Shown here: one piece after another, positions 1-6,114 of the stretch | How positions within the stretch are numbered: the first letter of the stretch is position 1 | Layout of the letters: every line of letters begins with the position of its first letter | NCBI GenBank assembly: GCA_947625585.1 | Contig: CANQOZ010000018.1 | Location: forward strand, 1 to 17,021 | Source of the DNA: an uncultured Eubacteriaceae bacterium | GTDB taxonomy: Bacteria; Bacillota; Clostridia; Eubacteriales; Eubacteriaceae | Direction: 5' to 3' | DNA length: 17,021 nucleotides | Notes under the pieces: generated by a model | Told to the model about the DNA's origin: nothing | Seen by the model: only the letters and a program-made list of their open reading frames with translations | The model's database searches: none | Made by a program: the position numbers and the translations under genes

Positions 1-395
1 AAGGTGGTGGCGACTTTTTATCTCTACATTACTATTTCTATCCACCTTATATTCATCAGGAAAAGAACCGAACAGTTGCTTTAACTGAATATGGTGGAAT
101 TGCCTATCCTGTTGATGGACACGTTCAGAACGAAGATGTCTACGGTTATGGAACAGCTCAGAGTAAAGAAGACTTTAATAGACGTTATGCTGCTCTTCTA
201 GTGAACATGGTAAAACCACGAATTGAAAAGGGACTATCGGCTCTCGTTTATACTCAAGTTTCTGATGTTGAAGATGAAATAAACGGATTAATGACTTATG
301 ATAGAGAAGTTTTAAAACTAGACGAAGGTATAGCTAAGAAAACTTCTGAAATTTTATTCAAAGAATTTAATAAATTAACTGAAAGTGGCGCATAA
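1..395 (+). CDS. Glycoside hydrolase family 2 enzyme, C-terminal fragment (5' end outside window)
   Basis: The reading frame is open from the first bases (codons begin at base 3) and ends at TAA 393-395, giving about 130 C-terminal residues. Visible blocks are ALTEYGGIAYP, then a GYG segment, a tyrosine-rich helix, and the stretch VYTQVSDVEDEINGLMTYDR followed by a final helix. These match the last strands and helices of the GH2 (beta-galactosidase/beta-glucuronidase-like) TIM barrel, where a TQ-(S/L)-DVE-E-NG-(L/M)-TYDR block is typical. The nucleophile and acid/base region would lie upstream or at the very start of what is seen. Substrate cannot be told from this part. No clear intrinsic terminator follows directly. 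The assignment to GH2 is from family pattern recognition; the exact enzyme type is unknown. Confidence 0.8.
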   Translation, partial: GGGDFLSLHYYFYPPYIHQEKNRTVALTEYGGIAYPVDGHVQNEDVYGYGTAQSKEDFNRRYAALLVNMVKPRIEKGLSALVYTQVSDVEDEINGLMTYDREVLKLDEGIAKKTSEILFKEFNKLTESGA

Positions 396-497
396 AAATG
401 CCAAATTGTTGATGGCGCCCCGTTAATCGTTTTCACTTATTTCTGTTTTCTTCCGGAACCGGTTGAAACCAGAGCCTCTAAAGTACGTTTTTATGCG
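389..497. repeat. Long-range inverted repeat around an 89-nt spacer after the GH2 gene
   Basis: CGCATAAAAA at 389-398, overlapping the GH2 stop codon, is the exact reverse complement of TTTTTATGCG at 488-497; an AGT/ACT pair flanks it with two unpaired bases on the left. The 89 bases between contain a GGCGCC palindrome (414-419) and a CCGGAACCGG segment. It could fold as a long 3' UTR structure or be the relic of something inserted between the arms. No U-tract follows the right arm, so it is not a standard terminator. Confidence 0.4.
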
Positions 498-648
498 ACT
501 GTTTCTGATATATTCATTTATTGAATTAGTAACTATTCAGGACTCCTCTTTTTTAAGTAGAAATAGGTGGAAAAATAGAAAAAATTAATAATAGAAAGTG
601 TAATGGGTATTAAATAATCGATAACTATTTTAACAAAACAGTAGGACA
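396..648. other. Intergenic region without a recognisable gene
   Basis: About 250 bases between the GH2 stop and the small coiled-coil gene. Apart from the 389/497 inverted repeat, it contains a sequence similar to a CcpA cre site at 422-435 (it matches TAANCGNTNWCA but lacks the leading TG). The part from about 570 to 640 is very A/T-rich and may carry the promoter of the next gene, but no convincing -35/-10 pair could be picked. Confidence 0.4.
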
Positions 649-897
649 ATGATTTATCTATACGAAAATAATAATACTGAAACAGATGTTGAATCTATTT
701 TGAAATCAATTGATATTTCAGAATCGGATGATCAAGATACAATAATCGAAAAACTAGAATCAGAAAAAAGAAGATATCAGAAAAAATTAGATGAAACTGA
801 AGAACTTAAAAAGGAACTAACTAAAGAGGTAGGAATTCTAGAAAAGGATTATGATGAAGCATTGTCAATACTCAGTAAAATAATGAATTTACTTTAG
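649..897 (+). CDS. Small hypothetical coiled-coil protein (82 aa)
   Basis: The protein is short, charged and has no cysteine, signal peptide or membrane segment. Residues about 30-82 are rich in Lys, Glu, Leu and Ile with heptad-like spacing (KLESEKRRYQKKLDETEELK and onward to the C-terminus), so a single long helix or coiled coil is predicted; the first 28 residues are acidic. ATG 649 is the only possible ATG start because a TAA lies in frame 16 bases upstream. The ribosome binding site is poor: GTAGGA at 641-646 is only 2 nt from the ATG. The family is not recognised. It could be a real small protein or a chance frame, but the amphipathic pattern across the whole length favours a real gene. 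It is followed within about 20 bases by a -10-like element for the next gene. Confidence 0.5.
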   Translation: MIYLYENNNTETDVESILKSIDISESDDQDTIIEKLESEKRRYQKKLDETEELKKELTKEVGILEKDYDEALSILSKIMNLL

Positions 898-923
898 TTG
901 CCATTACATTCCTATTGTATAAT
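898..923 (+). promoter_or_regulatory. Putative promoter of the YbjQ-family gene
   Basis: A perfect TATAAT lies at 918-923, directly preceded by TG. No good -35 is seen at 17 nt; TTGCCA at 898-903 would give only a 14-nt spacer. The element sits 24 nt before the YbjQ-family start codon and inside an imperfect dyad (TTGCCATTAC 898-907 / GTAATGCAA 940-948). Confidence 0.5.
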
Positions 924-948
924 TAAATAAAAACGAAAGGTAATGCAA
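898..948. repeat. Dyad flanking the -10 box and ribosome binding site of the YbjQ gene
   Basis: TTGCCATTAC (898-907) and GTAATGCAA (940-948) are inverted copies with one extra C in the left arm. The right arm covers the spacer between GAAAGG and the first base of the start codon. It could be a repressor operator spanning the promoter. If transcription starts upstream of 898 it could also fold the start region shut. Confidence 0.35.
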
Positions 949-1259
949 TGTTACTAACAACTATTGAAACTTTTCCTGGAAAAACCTATGAAGTCCTTGG
1001 TCTAGTTCAAGGAGCGCATATTGAAGCAGTTAATATCGGAAAAGATATTGGTGCCTCTTTTAAGAATATGTTCGGCGGCGAATTAAAATCTTACAGTAAC
1101 TTAATGGATAGTTCAAGACAGAATGCTCTTGATAAAATGGTCGAAGATGCCCAAGCTAAAGGTGCTGATGCTGTTATAGGTATTCGTTTTGACTCACCTG
1201 ATATAACTGGTGATTCTGCTTCCTTTTTAGTATATGGAACAGCAGTTAAATTTAATTAG
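948..1259 (+). CDS. YbjQ/UPF0145 family protein
   Basis: The 103-residue protein has the full UPF0145 (YbjQ, putative heavy-metal-binding domain) pattern: an N-terminal strand with TTIETFPGKTYEVLGLVQG, a central IGKDIGASFKNMFGGELKSY block, a helix (SRQNALDKMVEDAQAKGADAV) and a C-terminal strand ending in VYGTAVKF. Length is the usual one for the family. The family forms small pentamer-like rings in solved structures; no enzymatic activity is established. The start at ATG 948 is supported by GAAAGG at 935-940, 7 nt upstream; ATG at 943 is out of frame. It appears to be monocistronic, with its own -10 box and a long hairpin plus terminator immediately after the stop codon. The protein is cytoplasmic, with no signal peptide. 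Confidence 0.88.
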   Translation: MLLTTIETFPGKTYEVLGLVQGAHIEAVNIGKDIGASFKNMFGGELKSYSNLMDSSRQNALDKMVEDAQAKGADAVIGIRFDSPDITGDSASFLVYGTAVKFN

Positions 1260-1334
1260 ATTTTACCTGAGTCAACTTCGGTAACCTCCTAGGTTGTTAA
1301 TTATTTCTTTTCACTGAAGTTGATTTAGTAAAAT
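1260..1334 (+). ncRNA. Long hairpin with CCUCCU in apical position; candidate 3' UTR element or small RNA
   Basis: Bases 1260-1282 pair with 1313-1334 along about 22 bp (three G-U pairs, one bulged C at 1266), starting one base after the YbjQ stop codon. At the top, AACCT (1283-1287) can pair with AGGTT (1291-1295), leaving CCT in the loop; the run GTAACCTCCT (1281-1290) is complementary to a Shine-Dalgarno core. A terminator hairpin follows directly. The same decamer, and the decamer GTTGTTAATT (1293-1302), recur in the structure after telA. Whether it is transcribed alone or as a processed 3' UTR cannot be seen; no clear promoter lies in the end of the YbjQ gene. Confidence 0.5.
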
Positions 1335-1336
1335 AG

Positions 1337-1361
1337 CTCCTGTTTTTGCAGGAGTTTTTTT
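1337..1361 (+). terminator. Intrinsic terminator after the YbjQ gene
   Basis: CTCCTG (1337-1342) pairs with CAGGAG (1349-1354) around the loop TTTTTG, followed by seven T residues (1355-1361). It ends the transcript carrying the YbjQ gene and the long hairpin. Confidence 0.9.
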
Positions 1362-1676
1362 ATTCCTCTGTTAGCTCCCCTTTTATAAGCCAGTTTAAAT
1401 TCATAGCTTCCTTCGAAATTATTCCTAATTTTTAAATCCACTCCTTTCCGAAAATTATTAATGCTATCGTTCTCTAGTTTTTGAATTAGAACCTAATATA
1501 AAAAGAGGATTAGTCCTTTCCTTGGGTATTTTCTATAATTAGACGAGTTTTCACATTATCCAAAAAACAGAGCCAAAACTCGTTAAAAAAGCATAATATG
1601 TTAAAATTGTTAATGTTAATACCAAACATTTTTGAATAAAAAATCATATATAAATTTTTAGGAAAGGAAGCAAATT
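1362..1676 (+). promoter_or_regulatory. Gene-free upstream region of the glycogen operon
   Basis: No open frame of note. A TATAAT at 1534-1539 is the best -10 candidate, though no good -35 lies 17 nt upstream. Just downstream is a perfect 9-bp inverted repeat, ACGAGTTTT (1543-1551) and AAAACTCGT (1575-1583), which could be an operator or a 5' leader hairpin. Three copies of TGTTAA start at 1599, 1608 and 1614, and a second A/T-rich -10-like stretch is at 1647-1654. Two C/T-rich runs (1442-1449 and 1514-1522) are complementary to the glgB ribosome binding site. Confidence 0.45.
1543..1583. repeat. Perfect 9-bp inverted repeat upstream of glgB
   Basis: ACGAGTTTT at 1543-1551 and AAAACTCGT at 1575-1583 with a 23-nt spacer, four bases after a TATAAT. 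It is not followed by a U-tract on either strand, so an operator for a dimeric or tetrameric regulator, or a leader hairpin, is more likely than a terminator. Confidence 0.5.
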
Positions 1677-3587
1677 ATGAAAACCGAGGATGCCGCATAT
1701 CTCTTTCATGAAGGTAAATATAACCAAGCTTACGAATTCTTTGGTGCACATGAAACAGAAGACGGAAAAGTTGTCTTTAGAATATGGGCTCCTAATGCTC
1801 AGGAAATTTCACTTGTGGGCGACTTTAATGACTGGAACCCTGAAGCTAACCCGATGTTTCGCCTAGAAAACCTGGGTGGAATCTGGGAAACGACATTAGA
1901 TTCCTTTGATAAGGGTAATCTTTATAAATACGCAATTAAACAGGCCAATGGAAATACAGTCCTAAAAGCAGACCCTTATGGTAATCATGCAGAACTAAGA
2001 CCAGCAACCGCTTCCGTCTATTGGCCGGAACCGGAATATGAATGGGAAGATAAAAAGTGGCTCGATAAACAAATAAAACGTGCTGAAACAAATGAGCCAC
2101 AACCAATGAATATCTATGAAATGCACCTGGCTTCATGGAGAACTCATGATGATGGTACTCCGTTAACTTATGAAGAACTTGCTGAAGTACTCCCGCAATA
2201 TCTAAAAGACATGAGTTATACCCATGTTGAATTTATGCCAGTTATGGAACACCCATTTGATGGTTCCTGGGGATATCAACAAACTGGTTACTTCGCTCCT
2301 TCCTCACGTTATGGAACTCCTGAAGGATTGAAAAAATTAATCGATACTCTTCATAAAAATGAAATCGGTGTAATCTTAGACTGGGTACCAGGACATTTCT
2401 GTAAAGATGAACACGGTCTCTATCAACTCGATGGAACTTACCAATATGAAGCTACAGAACATCCACAATGGGGTACGATGGAATTTGATTTCTCAAAACC
2501 TGAAGTCATTTCTTTCTTAACTTCAAATGCTTATTACTGGATGAAGGAATTCCATGCGGATGGACTTCGTATTGACGGTGTTGCCTCAATGCTCTACCTT
2601 AACTACGGTTATGATGATGAGTGGAGAAAAAATGAATTTGGTGGCAACGATGACTTGGCTGCTGTCGCATTCCTACGTCACTTAAACTCTACAATCTTCA
2701 AAGATTTCCCATATGCAATTATGGCCGCAGAAGAATCAACAGCTTATCCTATGGTCTCTTGGCCAGTTGACAAAGGTGGTCTTGGCTTTAACTACAAGTG
2801 GGATATGGGTTGGATGCACGATACTCTAAATTATATGCAGACAGACCCGTTTGTCCGTTCACAATTCCATGACCGATTAACCTTCCCAATGGCATATGCT
2901 TTTAGTGAAAACTTTATCTTACCACTCTCTCATGATGAAGTGGTTCATGGAAAAGGAACCATCTTAAACAAGATGTTCGGCGACTATGACATGAAGTTTA
3001 ATGAAATGAGACTACTCCTGACGTTCATGATGACAAGATCAGGTAAAAAATTAAACTTTATGGGTCAAGAATTCGCACCATTTACTGAATGGCGTTATTA
3101 TGAACAACTTGAATGGTTCATGCTAAACGAACCAAAACATTCTGGATATCACAAATTTATTAAAGATTTAAACAAACTCTATAAACGTGAAAAGGCTCTT
3201 TGGAAAATTGATGACAGCTGGGACGGTTTTGAATGGATCGATGCCGATAACAATGGTCAAAGTGTTTTAAGCTTTATTCGTAAATCCGGTGATCCTAAAG
3301 ACAATCTTATCTGTGTTCTAAATTTCTGTCCAAATGCTTATGAAGAATTCAGAGTTGGGGTTCCAGAAGATAGACAGTACCGCTTAATCTTTAATTCTGA
3401 TGAAGAAAAATATGGTGGTTCTGGATTCAAAGTTAAAAAAACTGTCCGTGCACAGGAAGTTGAAGCAAATTATAGAGATCTTTCCATTAACTTAAAAGTT
3501 CCTCCAATGAGTGGACTTATCTATAAAGCTGGAAAGAAAATCGAACGCAAACGCAAAAAATCGAAAAAGAATAAGAAAAAAGATTAG
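1677..3587 (+). CDS. glgB: 1,4-alpha-glucan branching enzyme
   Basis: GlgB (GH13) cuts an alpha-1,4 chain and re-attaches it by an alpha-1,6 bond, making the branches of glycogen in the cytoplasm. Residues about 15-115 form a CBM48-type N-terminal module (FGAH, VFRIWAPNAQEISLVGDFNDWN). The catalytic barrel follows: YEMHLASWR (147-155), the WGYQQTGYFAPSSRYGTP block (198-215), nucleophile Asp300 in DGLRIDGVASMLY, acid/base Glu in AEEST (351-355), and LSHDEVVHGK (417-426) with the transition-state Asp420. The C-terminal beta domain ends near 617. At 636 residues it is the short form with a single N-terminal module, as usual in Bacillota. Odd: the last about 20 residues are a Lys/Arg tail (KKIERKRKKSKKNKKKD). 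GGAAAGGAAG at 1661-1670 supports the start. First gene of the glg operon. Confidence 0.97.
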   Translation: MKTEDAAYLFHEGKYNQAYEFFGAHETEDGKVVFRIWAPNAQEISLVGDFNDWNPEANPMFRLENLGGIWETTLDSFDKGNLYKYAIKQANGNTVLKADPYGNHAELRPATASVYWPEPEYEWEDKKWLDKQIKRAETNEPQPMNIYEMHLASWRTHDDGTPLTYEELAEVLPQYLKDMSYTHVEFMPVMEHPFDGSWGYQQTGYFAPSSRYGTPEGLKKLIDTLHKNEIGVILDWVPGHFCKDEHGLYQLDGTYQYEATEHPQWGTMEFDFSKPEVISFLTSNAYYWMKEFHADGLRIDGVASMLYLNYGYDDEWRKNEFGGNDDLAAVAFLRHLNSTIFKDFPYAIMAAEESTAYPMVSWPVDKGGLGFNYKWDMGWMHDTLNYMQTDPFVRSQFHDRLTFPMAYAFSENFILPLSHDEVVHGKGTILNKMFGDYDMKFNEMRLLLTFMMTRSGKKLNFMGQEFAPFTEWRYYEQLEWFMLNEPKHSGYHKFIKDLNKLYKREKALWKIDDSWDGFEWIDADNNGQSVLSFIRKSGDPKDNLICVLNFCPNAYEEFRVGVPEDRQYRLIFNSDEEKYGGSGFKVKKTVRAQEVEANYRDLSINLKVPPMSGLIYKAGKKIERKRKKSKKNKKKD

Positions 3588-3588
3588 A

Positions 3589-3607
3589 CCTTAACTAAAA
3601 ATTAAGG
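3589..3607 (+). promoter_or_regulatory. Small hairpin that can mask the glgP ribosome binding site
   Basis: CCTTAA (3589-3594) is the exact complement of TTAAGG (3602-3607) with a 7-nt loop; the right arm contains most of the glgP Shine-Dalgarno sequence AAGGAG (3604-3609). A ribosome finishing glgB at 3587 would disturb this fold, so it may couple glgP translation to glgB. The stem is short and A/U-rich, so the effect may be weak. Confidence 0.4.
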
Positions 3608-3615
3608 AGAATTTT

Positions 3616-6093
3616 ATGAAAAAAGTACAGTCTAAAGCATCTACTAGCGAAAAAAAGACATCAAAGAATACAAATACCCAATTAAAAGAGCGAATTAAGA
3701 ATGATTTTATAAGGGAAGTTGAAGAAATTACAAACCATGATTTTGAACAAGGTTCAGAAGTGGTTCAACAATACAGAGCACTGGCTAATATCGTAATGGA
3801 TGAAATTAATAAGGACTGGACAGTTGCTCAAAAACAATATAATAAATTAGAGGATAAACAGGTCTACTTTTTTTCAATTGAATTCTTAATCGGACGTTTA
3901 CTTAGATTATATATAAATGATCTTGGCTGGGGAGAAGTTGTTCCTGAAGTTCTAGAGGAACTCGGATTAGACTACGAAGCCATTCAAGCTGCCGAAGACG
4001 ACCCGGCTCTTGGTAATGGTGGTCTTGGAAGACTTATGGCTTGTTTTCTTGATTCAACCGCTTCTATGGATTTCCCTGGCCATGGTAATGGAATCCGCTA
4101 TAAATACGGACTCTTTGAACAGAAAATATTAAATAACGAACAAGTAGAAGTCGCTGATAACTGGTTACGTAATGGTTCTTATCCGTTTGAAGTTGAAAAA
4201 CGTGATAAATCCGTTATCGTCAAGTTTGGTGGCGATGTTGAAATGGTTAACGTTGATGGTAAAACCAATTATATCCAGAAAAACTATACTCCAATTTTAG
4301 CTGTTCCATATGACATTCCAATTCCTGGTTGGGAAAACGATACAGTTAACTCATTAAGACTTTGGAGTGCCGAACCTGCTGAAGATTTTGACTTAGAAAC
4401 ATTTAACTCCGGTAATTTCGTTCAAGCTATGCAAAACCGAAGTGATGCTGAGTCTATCTCTCAAATCCTATATCCATCGGATGCGGGTTTTGAAGGAAAG
4501 CTTTTAAGATTAAAACAGGAATATTTCTTTACAGCTGCTGGAATTAAACGTATTGTCCGTCGTTATAAAAAACAAAACAACGGAAGTTTGGATGGATTTG
4601 AAGATAAAATCGTCATCCACATAAATGACACGCATCCAGCATTAGCTGTTCCAGAACTCATGCGTATTCTTGTTGATGAAGAAGGATATGGATGGGATGA
4701 AGCTTGGGATATAACAACCAAAACGTTAACGTTTACAAATCATACGGTTTTACCGGAAGCTCTTGAACGCTGGCCAATTGAAATGGTTAAGTCCTTGCTT
4801 CCTCGTATATACATGATTATTGAAGAAATTAACCGTAGATTTGTTAATGAACTAAACGAAAAATATCCAGATCGTGAAGACAGGAACTATAGGATCTCAA
4901 TATTAAAAGATGGTGATGTTCATATGGCAAACTTAGCAATTATCGGTTCCCACTCGGTAAACGGGGTTGCTGAACTTCACAGTAAAATTCTAAGAACGGA
5001 TACGTTTAAAGAATTTTATGAAGTTATGCCTGAAAAGTTCACCAATGTCACAAACGGTGTCTCCCAACGTCGTTTCTTAATGTCGGCAAATCCTGAACTT
5101 AAAAAAGCGATTACCGAAGCGATTGGACCGGAATGGGAAGAAGCTGGTGAAATGACTAAGATCCAGGAACTTGCTAATCACGTTGATGATGAAAAATTAC
5201 TGAAAAAATTACATGAAATAAAGCACCGTAATAAGGAAAAATTGGCCAAGTATGTTAAAGATGAACTTGGAATAGAAATCAATCCAGACTCTATCTTTGA
5301 TATTCAGGTTAAACGTATTCACGAATACAAACGTCAGCTTCTAAATGCGCTTCATATTATGTACCTTTACAACAAGATCAAGGAAAATCCGAACATTGAT
5401 ATGGTTCCAATTACCTTCTTCTTAGCGGGTAAAGCTGCTCCTTCTTATGTTTACGCTAAAGAAGTTATTAAACTGATTAACCATATAGCTCAGATGGTTA
5501 ACAATGACAATGATGTCAACGACAAGTTAAAGGTAGTATTCGTGCCAAACTTCAATGTTTCAAGTGCTGAAATTATTTATCCGGCAGCCGAAGTTTCAGA
5601 ACAGATCTCAACAGCTGGTAAAGAAGCAAGTGGTACAAGTAACATGAAGTTTATGATGAACGGTGCTGTCACATTAGGCACAATGGATGGTGCTAATATA
5701 GAAATCAGGGACGTTGTTGGCGATGACAATATGTTCATCTTTGGACTTACAGAAGGTGAAGTTCAAAACTTTAATGAAAATGGTGGTTATAACTCATTTG
5801 AAATCTATCAAAATGATCCACGAGTCCGTAAAGTACTCGATCAGTTAGTAGATGGAACACTCGGTGATAACTTTAGAACCATTTATGATTCCCTGCTATT
5901 AGGACGAGATCCTTACTTTGTCCTTAAAGATTTTGATTCGTATGTAAATGCTCACGAAAGAATTGACCAGGCTTATCGAGATCAGGATAACTGGAACAAA
6001 ATGAGCTTAATGAATACAGCAAACAGCGGTATATTCTCTTCTGATCGTTCTATTGACGATTACAAGAAGAATGTATGGAAAATTGAAGATTAA
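3616..6093 (+). CDS. glgP: Glycogen/maltodextrin phosphorylase
   Basis: GT35 phosphorylase that releases glucose 1-phosphate from the ends of alpha-1,4-glucans using pyridoxal phosphate. Visible family blocks: VYFFSIEFLIGRLL (83-96), DDPALGNGGLGRLMACFLDS (128-147), HINDTHPALAVPELMR (335-350), NHTVLPEALERWP (375-387), NVTNGVSQRRFL (477-488), QVKRIHEYKRQLLN (564-577), and the PLP-lysine motif GTSNMKFMMNGAVTLGTMDG with Lys678. Length of 825 residues is normal. Odd: the first about 25 residues are a Lys/Ser/Thr-rich, probably disordered extension ahead of the first family helix. Start ATG 3616 has AAGGAG at 3604-3609. It lies between glgB and glgC, so breakdown and synthesis enzymes are made together; the glucose 1-phosphate it releases is also the GlgC substrate. 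Confidence 0.97.
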   Translation: MKKVQSKASTSEKKTSKNTNTQLKERIKNDFIREVEEITNHDFEQGSEVVQQYRALANIVMDEINKDWTVAQKQYNKLEDKQVYFFSIEFLIGRLLRLYINDLGWGEVVPEVLEELGLDYEAIQAAEDDPALGNGGLGRLMACFLDSTASMDFPGHGNGIRYKYGLFEQKILNNEQVEVADNWLRNGSYPFEVEKRDKSVIVKFGGDVEMVNVDGKTNYIQKNYTPILAVPYDIPIPGWENDTVNSLRLWSAEPAEDFDLETFNSGNFVQAMQNRSDAESISQILYPSDAGFEGKLLRLKQEYFFTAAGIKRIVRRYKKQNNGSLDGFEDKIVIHINDTHPALAVPELMRILVDEEGYGWDEAWDITTKTLTFTNHTVLPEALERWPIEMVKSLLPRIYMIIEEINRRFVNELNEKYPDREDRNYRISILKDGDVHMANLAIIGSHSVNGVAELHSKILRTDTFKEFYEVMPEKFTNVTNGVSQRRFLMSANPELKKAITEAIGPEWEEAGEMTKIQELANHVDDEKLLKKLHEIKHRNKEKLAKYVKDELGIEINPDSIFDIQVKRIHEYKRQLLNALHIMYLYNKIKENPNIDMVPITFFLAGKAAPSYVYAKEVIKLINHIAQMVNNDNDVNDKLKVVFVPNFNVSSAEIIYPAAEVSEQISTAGKEASGTSNMKFMMNGAVTLGTMDGANIEIRDVVGDDNMFIFGLTEGEVQNFNENGGYNSFEIYQNDPRVRKVLDQLVDGTLGDNFRTIYDSLLLGRDPYFVLKDFDSYVNAHERIDQAYRDQDNWNKMSLMNTANSGIFSSDRSIDDYKKNVWKIED

Positions 6094-6114
6094 AATTATA
6101 GTGGAGGCGCTAAA

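Noticed and set aside
422..435. cre-like sequence after the GH2 gene
   Set aside because: It lacks the first two consensus bases and is not placed at a recognisable promoter, so it is not called as a CcpA site.
1281..1290. Reading AGGAGGTTAC on the - strand as a ribosome binding site for a small antisense gene
   Set aside because: Downstream frames on the - strand at both copies (1281 and 16944) stop within about seven codons, so no protein is supported.
1543..1583. Inverted repeat as a terminator before glgB
   Set aside because: No T-tract follows it on either strand, and the 23-nt loop is large for an intrinsic terminator.
1936..2136. Open frame on the - strand inside glgB
   Set aside because: It lies fully inside a well-supported enzyme gene on the other strand and the translation resembles no protein family.
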